From NCBI RefSeq assembly GCF_017357405.1, contig NZ_CP071597.1, forward strand, positions 3,472,001 to 3,536,000: DNA of 64,000 nt, read 5' to 3'. This document shows, piece by piece, positions 42,937 through 51,318 of this stretch (its first letter is position 1; each line of letters starts with the position of its first letter). The translations under genes were made by a program, and so were the position numbers. This DNA is from Halomontanus rarus (GTDB lineage Archaea > Halobacteriota > Halobacteria > Halobacteriales > Natrialbaceae). The notes under the pieces are model-generated. The model did no database searches and was not told where the DNA came from. It saw nothing but the letters and a program-made list of their open reading frames with translations.

Positions 42937-43236
42937 GTCGAGCCACGGAGAGTCGGGTCGCGATCGGCAGCACGTCACTGTCTGACGTACTTTTATAATT
43001 CTCCCGTTCGATGCACCGACAGGCGCGCAACAATACGTTCAATCCCATCCTTCCCCATGCGCGCCTGACACACCATTTCGACGGTTCGACGGGGAACGTA
43101 TGACTACTTCGCGTCCAGTGAAACGGTAAGAGAGTTCTCGAGTGCGTTCCGGTTTTCGAACACGAACACGAACTCGAGTTCGAACCGGTGCTCGATCCGA
43201 CCGGACCTAAATCAGAGACTCGAGCGTGAGTCGGGC
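42937..43236. ncRNA. Candidate small structured RNA: TATA box at 42991 and a 10-bp stem at 43020-43067
   Basis: The 300 bases between the convergent methylase and TrkA genes hold a strong TATA-like TTTTATAATT (42991-43000). About 25 bases later begins a perfect inverted repeat: CAGGCGCGCA (43020-43029) pairs with TGCGCGCCTG (43058-43067) across a 28-base pyrimidine-rich loop. Transcription from that TATA would begin at the base of the stem, so a small RNA starting with this hairpin is plausible. A 28-codon frame from ATG 43011 exists but lies before the predicted start. The remainder to 43236 shows nothing further. Confidence 0.45.
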
Positions 43237-43896
43237 CTACGCCGCCGGAAGTAACGCCGATCGCACGTCGTCGACGCGCTCGGTTTCGGCGATCAGTGCC
43301 ACCTCGTCTCCGACCTCGAGTTCCGTTCCCGGGAGTGGGATCGTCAGCGATTCGTGTGCGCGACCGTGGGCGTAGATGCGCGCGCTCTCGGGGAGGTCGA
43401 TCTCGCTCATTCGCTTGCCCACCGCGGGCGAGCCGTCGCGGATCTCGATCACGGTCAGCTGGAGATTCGCCGCCAGATCGGCGACGACGTTGAAGTCCCC
43501 ACCGAGCATCGCGGTCTTAGCACCCGCCGCACCCAGCCGCTCGGGATAGATGATGTCGTCGACGTCCTCGGCGTACTTCTCGTAGATGTCCTCGCGGTAA
43601 TCCTCGTCGATACGCAGGACCGTCCGACAGCCGTGGTGTTTTCCGACCATACACGCGGCGAAGTTGACGTTGAGGTCCGGCGTGAACGACCCGATCGCGT
43701 CGGCGGTGTCGATTCCCGCCGCAATCAAGACGTCCTCGTCCTCGCCGTCGCCCTGGCGGGTCTCGAACCCGTCGGTCTCCGCGCGTCGAATCCGATCGTA
43801 GTCGTTGTCGACGACGACGACCTCGTGGCCCTCCTGTTCCAGAATGCGCGCCGTCCGCGACCCGACCCGGCCGTATCCCACGATGACGAACTTCAT
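43237..43896 (-). CDS. TrkA-type K+ channel/transporter regulatory protein
   Basis: A 219-residue cytoplasmic protein with an N-terminal RCK/TrkA-N Rossmann domain (KFVIVGYGRVGSRTARIL, with the GxGxxG loop, then VVVVDNDYDRI) and a C-terminal TrkA-C domain (residues 135-219; LQLTVIEIRDGSPAVGKRM and PGTELEVGDEVALIAE). It would bind NAD(H) or another nucleotide and gate a TrkH/Ktr-type potassium channel, important for a salt-in organism. No channel gene is adjacent. ATG 43896 is chosen because the Rossmann strand starts there. Confidence 0.9.
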   Translation of the reverse strand: MKFVIVGYGRVGSRTARILEQEGHEVVVVDNDYDRIRRAETDGFETRQGDGEDEDVLIAAGIDTADAIGSFTPDLNVNFAACMVGKHHGCRTVLRIDEDYREDIYEKYAEDVDDIIYPERLGAAGAKTAMLGGDFNVVADLAANLQLTVIEIRDGSPAVGKRMSEIDLPESARIYAHGRAHESLTIPLPGTELEVGDEVALIAETERVDDVRSALLPAA

Positions 43897-44089
43897 GCGA
43901 TATGCGTACGTGTCCCTCGGTGAAATACGTTCGTCCGCTCGACGGCGTCTGCGTGACGGGTATCGGACTCCTCGAGCGTCGGTCACTCGGTGCCTCGGAG
44001 TCGTCAGTCGGACGGACCCTCCGCGAATCGTGACAGCGATCTGTGCACATCCGTGTATCGATCAGCCGATCTGAGGACGGATACATTTA

Positions 44090-44101
44090 AATAATCGGTG
44101 T
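44090..44101 (+). promoter_or_regulatory. TATA box of the purine permease gene (ACATTTAAATAA)
   Basis: CATTTAAATAA at 44091-44101 lies about 27 bases upstream of ATG 44123, the correct spacing for a leaderless transcript starting at or near the ATG. Confidence 0.6.
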
Positions 44102-44122
44102 CGCAATGCTCGTACGTCCAAC

Positions 44123-45586
44123 ATGGGGGTTACCGATACGCTCGCGGAGTTCTTCGAGTTCGACGAACACGACACGACGATCGGGACGGAAGTGATCGCC
44201 GGAATCACGACGTTTCTGGCGATGTCGTACATCATCGTCGTCAATCCGACGATCCTGCTGCCGGCGATCATGGGCTTCAACGAGGAGGGGGATCTCAATA
44301 CGGAGACGACGATCGACGGAGTGACCTACGGCATCGGGGAAGTGACCCAGATGCTCGCCATCACGACGATTCTCGCCTCGTTCGTGGCGATCCTCGTCAT
44401 GGCCCTCTACGCGAAACGGCCGTTCGGGCTCGCTCCCGGTATGGGGCTGAACGCCTTCTTCACGTTCACGGTCGTCATCGGGATGGGGATCCCGTGGCAG
44501 ACGGCGCTGGCAGCGGTGTTCGTCGAAGGGATCATCTTCATCGCGCTCACGGCGGTCGGCGCTCGCGAGTACATCATTCGCCTGTTCCCCGAACCCGTCA
44601 AGTTCTCCGTCGGCGCCGGGATCGGTATCTTTCTGCTGTTCATCGGACTCCAGGAGATGGAGGTCGTCGTCGCCGATCCCGAGACGTTCGTCACGCTCGG
44701 GGGGATCGCACAGAATCCCGCCGCGATCGTCGCGATCGTCGGACTGTTCGGGACGCTCGCGCTGTGGGCCCGCGGTCTCACCGGCTCGATCATCGCCGGC
44801 ATCGTCGGCACCACGGTCGTCGGGTGGGCGCTCTTGCTCGCCGGCGTCGCGAGCACCGAAACCATGGCGCCCGAGACGCTCGTCGACGATCAGACCGGCG
44901 AACTGACGTTCGCGACGGTCACTTCACCGCAGTACGACATCACGCCGCTCGCCGGCGCGTTTATCGAGGGGCTGCGCGAGGTCGATCCGCTGACGTTTTC
45001 GCTCGTGGTGTTCACGTTCTTCTTCGTCGACTTCTTCGATACCGCGGGAACGCTCATCGGCGTCTCGCAGTTCGGCGGCTTCCTCGACGAGGAGGGGGAC
45101 CTCCCTGAGATGGACAAGCCGCTGATGGCCGACGCCGTCGGGACGACCGTCGGCGCGATGATCGGCACGTCGACGGTGACGACGTACATCGAATCATCGA
45201 CCGGCGTTGAGGAGGGCGGTCGGACCGGCATGACCGCACTCGTCGTTGGCCTCCTCTTTCTCGTCTCACTGGTCGCGATTCCGCTGGTCGCGATCATCCC
45301 CCCCTACGCCTCGTTCATCGCGCTGGTCGTCGTCGGAATCATCATGCTCCAGGGCGTCCTCGACGTCGACTGGACCGACCCCGCGTGGTCGATCTCCGGC
45401 GGCCTGACGATCACCGTCATGCCGCTGACGTACTCGATCGCGAACGGCCTCGCCGCGGGAATCATCGCCTATCCGCTGATCAAGACCGCGATGGGAGAAC
45501 GCGACGACGTCCGACTCGGCCAGTGGGCGATCGCCCTCGCCCTCGTCGGATACTTCTACGTCCACACGAGCGGGATGCTCGGCTGA
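44123..45586 (+). CDS. NCS2/AzgA-type purine (hypoxanthine/guanine/adenine) permease
   Basis: A 487-residue membrane protein with about 12-14 hydrophobic helices. Family features are the start FEFDEHDTTIGTEVIAGITT, FLAMSYIIVVNP in the first helix, APGMGLNAFFTFTVV, and the C-terminal FFFVDFFDTAGTLIGVSQ and GTSTVTTYIESSTGVEEGG signatures of the AzgA branch of nucleobase:cation symporters. It imports purine bases with protons or sodium. It stands alone, divergent from the TrkA gene by 226 bases, with a clear TATA box. Confidence 0.93.
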   Translation: MGVTDTLAEFFEFDEHDTTIGTEVIAGITTFLAMSYIIVVNPTILLPAIMGFNEEGDLNTETTIDGVTYGIGEVTQMLAITTILASFVAILVMALYAKRPFGLAPGMGLNAFFTFTVVIGMGIPWQTALAAVFVEGIIFIALTAVGAREYIIRLFPEPVKFSVGAGIGIFLLFIGLQEMEVVVADPETFVTLGGIAQNPAAIVAIVGLFGTLALWARGLTGSIIAGIVGTTVVGWALLLAGVASTETMAPETLVDDQTGELTFATVTSPQYDITPLAGAFIEGLREVDPLTFSLVVFTFFFVDFFDTAGTLIGVSQFGGFLDEEGDLPEMDKPLMADAVGTTVGAMIGTSTVTTYIESSTGVEEGGRTGMTALVVGLLFLVSLVAIPLVAIIPPYASFIALVVVGIIMLQGVLDVDWTDPAWSISGGLTITVMPLTYSIANGLAAGIIAYPLIKTAMGERDDVRLGQWAIALALVGYFYVHTSGMLG

Positions 45587-45675
45587 TCCGCGACCCGGCG
45601 CTCGTTTTCGTTCGACTCCCGGCAATCGCTCGGCCGACCGGAGGGCTCATACGGCTTCCTTTCGTACGTCGGACC

Positions 45676-45927
45676 ATGGCAGACATCACCTTCTACGAAC
45701 TCCCCGGCTGTCCGTTCTGTGCGAAGGTTCGCACCAAACTCGAGGAACTCGACCTCGAGTACGACACGATCGAGGTCCCGCGGTCGCACGACGAGCGGAC
45801 GCAGGTAGAGGCGGTCAGCGGTCAGACCGGCGTACCGGTTATCTCGGACGAGGCCCACGACGTCGAGGGTATGGCCGAGAGCGACGACATCGTCGACTAC
45901 CTCGAGGAGACCTACGGCGGCGCATGA
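45676..45927 (+). CDS. Glutaredoxin-like protein
   Basis: An 83-residue thioredoxin-fold protein with active site CPFC (YELPGCPFCAKVRTKLEEL), cis-Pro loop GVPVISDEAHDVEGM and C-terminal helix DDIVDYLEETYG. It resembles the protein encoded at 30437 and likewise probably works with gamma-glutamylcysteine. The stop codon lies only about seven bases before the right-end hairpin of the IS1341-type element, so the insertion landed immediately behind this gene and may alter its 3' end. Confidence 0.9.
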   Translation: MADITFYELPGCPFCAKVRTKLEELDLEYDTIEVPRSHDERTQVEAVSGQTGVPVISDEAHDVEGMAESDDIVDYLEETYGGA

Positions 45928-45929
45928 CG

Positions 45930-47450
45930 TCCTCCTCGCCGTGAACGGCGAGGTTTCCTCTGATGGAGTCTCGACTACGCTGACTCCTCGGAGGCAATAT
46001 TCCCATCCCGTTGGATGGTACTCTGGTGTGAGCGCAATTCTTTGGGACTTTCGAGAGAGCTTGGTGACTCCGACCAATTATGGTCGTCCCACTCGAACCG
46101 CTCGGGCTGCGCCATCAGCCGTACTGCACTGCCAGTCTGCCGCTCCAAGAACGTCCGAGACGCCACAAGGTCCGCGTGACTCTCAAACCCACACACGCAC
46201 GAAAGCGTGTCTCGGTGTCGAGTCGTGTCCGAAGTTGACCCGCAATTTGGACACTCTTGACTCGTCCACGCTTCGGAACGCTCCTTCACTGTGATACCGT
46301 ATTCCTCGGCGGTACACTTCAACCGTTTGATGAACTGGTTGAACGCCCAGAAGTTGTGGGTCTTCGCGTTCGTCTCCACCGACCAATGCGTCTCCAACAC
46401 ATCAGTTAGTCCACCAACGTATATCTCAGACACTCCGTCCTCGTACAAGCGTTCAATGAGGTCACGGACCAGCGCGTCTTGCGCGTGGTTCCGACGACCA
46501 GTGCGCTTCCGGTACAAGCGTCGGATACGCTTGCTGGAGTATTGGCCATCTTCGAGTTTGGATTGCAACTCGGCAATTCGCCGTGTGGTCTCGCGGAACC
46601 TGTGGAAGAGTGTTCGACCCGTGTACAAGTATTGCTTACCAGTGGTTGCGGTGCAGGCGACGAGGTTGTTCGCGCCGATGTCCAGAGCGGCTGTTTCACC
46701 AGCCAGTGGAGTTGCCTGTGTGTCGTCAGAAATGGTCACAGGCTGCGAAGCTCTGTACACGTTGTCTACCTCGTCGTACTGCAAGTCCAACCGTCCGTGT
46801 GACTCGTACTCGGGCCAGTTCGGGTCGCCTTTCACTTCCAAGCGGAGGCGTCCCGTGTGGTCGTATTCGTCTTTGAGTTGCTTGCCGATGAGGATTTCGA
46901 GTCGGCTTCTCTCGCCCCACTCGATTGAGTACGACGTGTTTCGAATGACGGTTTTGAGGTCACGGCCATCGTCCTTGTTGCCGCGGAATCCCGGTGGATT
47001 CGGCTTGTCGGTGACGGACGTGTTCGAATCGTCGTAGTATTTGGATTTGACGCGGAAGTAATCCCGCCATGCTTGGCTGTTCTGGCGGATGACTTGCTGC
47101 GCGGTGGACGCACCGAGGACTCCCTTGTATTTGCCTTCGAGAGCTCCCGTGTCGGCGTCTCAGATGTCGTCGTCTTCGTGGCCGTCTTCGTCGTTGTATC
47201 GTTTGAGGCGTTGGTAGTTGGTTTCGTTCCAGAGAGCGGCAGAAGCGTCCAACAAGCGCCGAAGTATCTCCTCGCCCGCGAGGGAGAGGGGACTGACTTC
47301 GAACTCGTTGGCGCGCTTCATCACTACCGTGTGCGATGCGGTGTTCTGTAAAGATGTTGATTGAGGCGTTGGAGACTCGAGTCGTGCTGTTACGCGTGGT
47401 GAGTGTCACGGAGCGTACGCGATTCACACCCGCCGTAAACGGCGGGGACT
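45930..47450 (-). mobile_element. IS1341-type (IS200/IS605 family) element with tnpB only
   Basis: The element holds a single tnpB on the minus strand and no tnpA. Hairpins mark both ends: CCTCGCCGT-GA-ACGGCGAGG at 45934-45953 (right end, downstream of tnpB) and CCCGCCGT-AA-ACGGCGGG at 47429-47446 (left end). Their shared CGCCGT...ACGGCG core is as expected for subterminal palindromes of IS200/IS605 elements. Exact boundaries are uncertain by some bases. Without TnpA in cis it would need a helper for movement. Confidence 0.8.
45975..47321 (-). pseudogene. tnpB: tnpB (IS1341-type RNA-guided nuclease) with premature stop at codon 54
   Basis: The frame runs from ATG 47321 for 448 codons with one internal TGA (47162-47160, codon 54), where a Trp is likely (DDDI-stop-DADTG). 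The rest is intact: Ruv[13 protein letters not shown] (Asp214), the helical [20 protein letters not shown] region, the zinc finger CPNC...CVC (Cys357, 360, 375, 377), and Ruv[14 protein letters not shown] (Asp384). The canonical RuvC-II Glu is not at its normal place (IYVGGLTDV); Glu299 or Glu310 are nearby. TnpB uses a right-end RNA as guide. The single stop suggests recent inactivation, readthrough, or translation of a shorter protein from an internal start. Confidence 0.88.
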
Positions 47451-47630
47451 CTCTCGCTGTCAAAGGTAGGGTCGGCGGTTGTTTTTCTCGGCTCGGCCTC
47501 GAGCTTCGACTCGCGCTCGAGTCCGATTCCGATCTCGGTCTCGGTCCCGAACGCGGGTTCGATCCCGTCGATACTGGATCGTCTTCTGACTCGAGGAGTC
47601 TCCGCCTCAGAGGTGTCTCGTGGGAACAGA
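47322..47630. other. 309-base stretch with the left end of the IS element and no gene
   Basis: Besides the left-end hairpin at 47429-47446 there is only a hexamer-like tract of CTCGAG/CGACTC and TCGGTC units at about 47490-47570. I see no coding frame of haloarchaeal type on either strand. Confidence 0.5.
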
Positions 47631-48089
47631 TCAGACTATCTCCGGCGTGAGCGGGTACTTCCACGCTTCCCCTTCGCTCGCCTTGACCGCTGCCACGATA
47701 CAGAAGACCACACTGACGGCCGGGACAACGAGTACGAGGACAAATCCAACGAAGACGAACAACAGTACGAACGAGACGAGCATGTAGATCGTGAACATGA
47801 TCTGCCAGTTCAACGCGTTTCGAGCGTTCTCCTCGACGAACTCGTCCTCGGTTACGACGAGTACGATCAGCGGGCCGATGGCCCACGCGACGAGCGCGAG
47901 GATGTGTGTGAGCGCCGCGAACGTCGTGTCTCCGTCGGTCCGTCGCCCCCTCTCGAGTCGACCGATCGAATCGTCGTAGTCTGTGGAGCCGGCGGCCGCG
48001 GACTCGTCGACTTCGTAGCCGCAGTTGGAGCAAAACCTCGCCTCGGGATCGAGTTCGGCTCCGCAGTTCCAGCAGTATTCCTCTTCCAT
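47631..48089 (-). CDS. DUF4870 membrane protein with N-terminal zinc ribbon
   Basis: A 152-residue protein. Residues 5-24 form a zinc ribbon with two CxxC pairs (YCWNCGAELDPEARFCSNCG). After an acidic linker, three or four hydrophobic segments follow (ALTHILALVAWAIGPLIVLV, NWQIMFTIYMLVSFVLLFVFV and VLVLVVPAVSVVFCIVAAVK), the pattern of the DUF4870/Tic20-like family. The phrase EFVEENARNALNWQI before the second helix is characteristic. Function is unknown. It is divergent from nothing close and is downstream of the HTH regulator on the same strand. Confidence 0.87.
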   Translation of the reverse strand: MEEEYCWNCGAELDPEARFCSNCGYEVDESAAAGSTDYDDSIGRLERGRRTDGDTTFAALTHILALVAWAIGPLIVLVVTEDEFVEENARNALNWQIMFTIYMLVSFVLLFVFVGFVLVLVVPAVSVVFCIVAAVKASEGEAWKYPLTPEIV

Positions 48090-48159
48090 GACTGAGTATT
48101 CTACTCCACCGCCAAAAAGTCACTCGGGAAGCGAGAGCGCACGAGACGAGCGAGACGGA

Positions 48160-49155
48160 TTACGCCGCTTCTTCCCGCTTGCTCCGCTCGCGGATGACTT
48201 CCCGCAGTTCTTCGGCGTTGCGCATCTCGGCGAGTTCCTCGCGTTCGATGAGTGCGGTGCCGTCGACCGACTCTTGTTTGGCGCGGTCGACGAAGTACAC
48301 CGAGCGCGTTTGAGCGACGTTCCCGATCGAACTCATGATACGCGCGCGTTTTTCCGCGGCCTTCGTGAACGCCGAGTTGCCGGTGAGGACCACGTCCTCG
48401 CTGCTCCGGTCGTCCTCGTCCTCGCTGACCGCCTTGAACGGCGAGCGCAGCGTCGGGTGGACCCGGAAGCCGGCTCGAGTGAGCACCGTCAGCACCTCCT
48501 CGTCGTCCGGGTCGGCGTCGGGATCGTCCGGCGTCGGATCGGTCTCGTGGACCTCGTCCGCGCCGTCGAGGACGTCGACGGGACTGGTCAGCGGGGCCTC
48601 GAACAAGTCCTCCAATGCCATCGCGACCTCGATGGAGGCGTTCATCCCGTCTTCGTACTTCGAGACGGTTCGCCGGGAGACGCCGAGTTCGTTCGCCAGC
48701 TGGCCGAGACTCCACTCGCGGTCTTCGCGTTCGTCGGCGAGCATGTCGCCGTCGATGTTGACGTAGAGGCCGCCGGGCGCGGCGTAGATCAGCGGCGGGA
48801 CGTTCTCGATGAACAGGTTGTAGGCGGTGTCCGGGCTGAAGACCGGGACGCCGTGGCGGAAGTACACCACGTCGGGTTTGAGGTCCTCGTCGCGGCTCCG
48901 AAGCCCGATGACCAGCGGCGTCGCCCGCAGGTACGATCCGAGCCGACGCATCTCGTGGCCGGTCGCCTCGTTGAACGCGTCGATGTTGCCCAGAATCTTG
49001 ACGAGCACCAGGTCGTCACCACGCCGGGCGGCCACGTCGAAGCTCTTGGGACGGATGGCACACCGGTCGCTCACCGTGAAGCCAGCGTCCTCGAGCATGG
49101 CGGTGACGTTGCCGACCAGTGCGGACCGTGACATAGGGGGATGTAAGTCGCTCAT
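48160..49155 (-). CDS. Archaeal XRE-type HTH transcriptional regulator
   Basis: A 331-residue regulator of the archaeal putative HTH-type regulatory protein family. The N-terminal 110 residues are a nuclease-like alpha-beta domain ([20 protein letters not shown], then [20 protein letters not shown]). The HTH lies at about residues 135-190 ([20 protein letters not shown]), and a C-terminal alpha-beta domain follows after an acidic linker. ATG 49155 is used, with ATG 49134 as an alternative. Upstream of it, on the opposite strand, is a decayed gene fragment. Target genes are unknown. Confidence 0.88.
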   Translation of the reverse strand: MSDLHPPMSRSALVGNVTAMLEDAGFTVSDRCAIRPKSFDVAARRGDDLVLVKILGNIDAFNEATGHEMRRLGSYLRATPLVIGLRSRDEDLKPDVVYFRHGVPVFSPDTAYNLFIENVPPLIYAAPGGLYVNIDGDMLADEREDREWSLGQLANELGVSRRTVSKYEDGMNASIEVAMALEDLFEAPLTSPVDVLDGADEVHETDPTPDDPDADPDDEEVLTVLTRAGFRVHPTLRSPFKAVSEDEDDRSSEDVVLTGNSAFTKAAEKRARIMSSIGNVAQTRSVYFVDRAKQESVDGTALIEREELAEMRNAEELREVIRERSKREEAA

Positions 49156-49230
49156 GATATATGAGCGTTTCCCCCTCGTGTCTGCGTTCAGTCTGGCGAT
49201 TTCTTCAGTCAATGACGGTACACTTATATA

Positions 49231-49413
49231 GTGGGTGATGACCGAACGCGCTTCGGTTCGATCGGTACACCGATATCGGTCGAACCGGCCGCCTCGGCGT
49301 TCGCGCACAACAGCGGCTACAACCCGACCGGAACGGTCGGCGCGCTGGCCTTCCGGGCGGCGGAGGGGATCGAGCAGTACCTCGAGAGTTCCGAACTGCT
49401 CGCGGACGTCTGA
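49231..49413 (+). pseudogene. Orphan C-terminal coding fragment, family not identified
   Basis: A plus-strand frame ends with a natural-looking protein C-terminus: [20 protein letters not shown], then [20 protein letters not shown] and [13 protein letters not shown]. It has no upstream domain, and the nearest TATA-like ACTTATATAG (49221-49230) is directly against its first codon, too close to serve it. It is therefore more likely the 3' end of a lost gene than a working 60-residue gene. The Gly/Ala-rich end recalls the last helix of FAD-dependent oxidoreductases, but I cannot name the family. The 335 bases 49156-49490 otherwise hold only the divergent promoters. Confidence 0.4.
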
Positions 49414-49490
49414 GCGGTTTTCTCCCCGCTCTCCCCCGGAACACCCACACCCCGAAAGGGGTTACTCCCTCGAGTGGCTACGGGAGGCCG

Positions 49491-50786
49491 ATGACCGTCG
49501 TCGGGCTGGACGATACCGATTCCCGGGAGTACGGGATGTGCACGACCTACGTCGCGACGCGCGTCGCCGAGCGACTGCGCCGAGCGGGTGCCGCGGTCGA
49601 GCGACTGCTGCTGGTCCGGCTCAATCCCGCCGTCGAGTACAAGACCCGGGGGAACGCCGCGCTCGCGATCCACACCGACTGCGATCCGGGTCTCGCCTTC
49701 GACGTCGCCCGCGACGAACTCGAGCGGACCGCGGAGACGGCCGACGAGCGGACGAATCCGGGGCTCGTCGTGGCCGACCACGCCCCTGACGCGACGTCGA
49801 GGTCGGTCCGCGAGTTCGCGCGGGCCGCGATTCGTGAGCACCTCGCGATCGCCGACGCCGAGACGACCATCGCCGACGCCGGCTACCGAGCGTGGGGCGC
49901 CGGAAACGGCCGCGGTCGTATCGGGGCGCTGGCGGCGATCGGGAGCTGGGACGGTACGGGGCCGAAAGCGGAGGGAAAGGACGCAGCCGACTGGACCTAC
50001 GAGTACATCTCCTACCGCGACTCCGATCGGTGGGGAACGTCTAGAACCGTCGACCGCGAGTCGGTCTTCGCGGCGGCCGAATCCGAGTATCCCGACGTCT
50101 GGGACACCGTCGACCGCGGCGAAGACGAGATGGTCTGCGTCCCGCACACGCCTGGCCCGATCCTCCACGGGATCCGCGGCGACGACTCCGAGGCGGTCCG
50201 GGCCGTCGCAGGTCGAATCGAGAGCGAACCGGTCGCGGACGCACAACTGTTCGTCACCAATCAGGGAACCGACGCCCACCTCCGGGCGGGCACGCTCGAG
50301 AACGTCCGCGACGGACGCGCCTACCGCGTCGACGGGACGGTCGCCTCCGAGCCGGAGACTCGGCGGGGCGGTCACGTGTTCTTCACGCTGGCCGACGGCG
50401 ACGTCGAACGCGAGTGTGCCGCCTTCGAACCGACCAAACGGTTCCGCGATCGGGTTCGCGCGCTTCGCGAGGGCGATCGAATTACGGTCTGCGGCGAGTG
50501 TTCGCGGGGAACGCTCAAACTCGAGAAAGTCGCGGTTCGCGACCTCGTGACGACCGAGCGCGTGACGCCGACCTGCGAGGCGTGCGGTCGGACGATGGAG
50601 AGTGCCGGCCGGAATCAGGGGTATCGGTGTCGCGATTGCGGAACGAGCGCCGCCGGGAGAGAGGAGGCCCCCCTCGAGCGCGATCTCGAAGCCGGCTGGT
50701 ACGAGGTGCCGCCGTGTGCGCGTCGTCACATCGCGAAACCGCTGGTCCGGGGCGAGTTCGACGGGCCGATCCATGCGGAGCGGTAG
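49491..50786 (+). CDS. tiaS: tRNA(Ile2) 2-agmatinylcytidine synthetase TiaS
   Basis: TiaS modifies C34 of the CAU-anticodon isoleucine tRNA with agmatine and ATP, letting it read AUA. The 431-residue protein has the N-terminal DDTD motif (VGLDDTDSREYGMCTTYVA), the EYKTRGNAALAI and GRIGALAAIGSW segments of the kinase-like domain, an OB-fold region (YRVDGTVASEPETRRGGHVF), and a C-terminal zinc ribbon (CEACGRTMES, then YRCRDCGTSA). ATG 49491 follows a short gap with GGAGG just upstream (49483-49488). The gene is essential in archaea and usually single copy. Length fits the family. Confidence 0.95.
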   Translation: MTVVGLDDTDSREYGMCTTYVATRVAERLRRAGAAVERLLLVRLNPAVEYKTRGNAALAIHTDCDPGLAFDVARDELERTAETADERTNPGLVVADHAPDATSRSVREFARAAIREHLAIADAETTIADAGYRAWGAGNGRGRIGALAAIGSWDGTGPKAEGKDAADWTYEYISYRDSDRWGTSRTVDRESVFAAAESEYPDVWDTVDRGEDEMVCVPHTPGPILHGIRGDDSEAVRAVAGRIESEPVADAQLFVTNQGTDAHLRAGTLENVRDGRAYRVDGTVASEPETRRGGHVFFTLADGDVERECAAFEPTKRFRDRVRALREGDRITVCGECSRGTLKLEKVAVRDLVTTERVTPTCEACGRTMESAGRNQGYRCRDCGTSAAGREEAPLERDLEAGWYEVPPCARRHIAKPLVRGEFDGPIHAER

Positions 50787-50887
50787 CGACGTGGCTCGCG
50801 GGTGTTCGCTTTGGCTTCGGGTGCGGAGGTGGAGGGAAGGAAAGGGAAGGAGAGAAGAGGGAAAATGGAGCCGAGTCGATTACCGAT

Positions 50888-51091
50888 TCACGGCAGGCTC
50901 ACGCCGTGTCTCGCCAGAAAGTCGTTCACCTGCTTGATCTCGATCGGACTGCCGATGATCCGACAGTACTCCTCGTTTTCGTCGAAGATCGTCACGGTGA
51001 ACTCGTCGTCGAGTTGCGCTTCGAGGCCGCACAGGGCTTGCTGGGGAAGAATTATTTGCGTGCTATCGCGCAGACTCGACGGATCCGGCAT
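50888..51091 (-). CDS. Conserved small haloarchaeal protein, 67 residues (VNG_1110C-like)
   Basis: A small soluble protein: PDPSSLRDSTQIILPQQALC, EAQLDDEFTVTIFDENEEYC, and RIIGSPIEIKQVNDFLARHG. The pattern recalls the haloarchaeal VNG_1110C family, a name given from memory. ATG 51091 is chosen because the family starts here and the longer frame upstream shows no conservation-like pattern. It shares a 176-base divergent region with the membrane protein gene at 51315. No biochemical role is known to me. Confidence 0.75.
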   Translation of the reverse strand: MPDPSSLRDSTQIILPQQALCGLEAQLDDEFTVTIFDENEEYCRIIGSPIEIKQVNDFLARHGVSLP

Positions 51092-51267
51092 CGTACGACA
51101 AGACGATGCGGTGCCCGTGGTATATGTTTGTCGAATTTCGTTTGTATCGAATACAGGAAAATACTTTGTCACTATAGGCCGGAATCTGCACGCGTCGACA
51201 TCTCGGTCCGATTCGGACACGACAGGTAACCGAATCGTTTAGTATCAGTTGTGCATCATCGTGAAGT

Positions 51268-51318
51268 ATGGGACAGCCCTCCATCGACGAATCGGGTTCG
51301 GGAGGCGATCGGCAATGA
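51268..51318 (+). CDS. Putative 16-residue leader peptide coupled to the membrane protein
   Basis: ATG 51268 to TGA 51316-51318 encodes a 16-residue peptide rich in Gly/Ser/Asp. Its TGA overlaps the ATG of the next gene (ATGA at 51315-51318), the typical geometry of translational coupling. A TATA-like CGTTTAGTAT (51235-51244) lies about 28 bases upstream, so the transcript would begin at this small frame rather than at the large gene. It may be a leader peptide or the collapsed remains of a lost upstream gene, for example an ABC ATPase. Confidence 0.4.
   Translation: MGQPSIDESGSGGDRQ

Noticed and set aside
43011..43097. 28-codon frame starting ATGCACCGACAG
   Set aside because: It begins before the predicted transcript start of the TATA box at 42991 and contains the stem of the RNA candidate; no conservation evidence.
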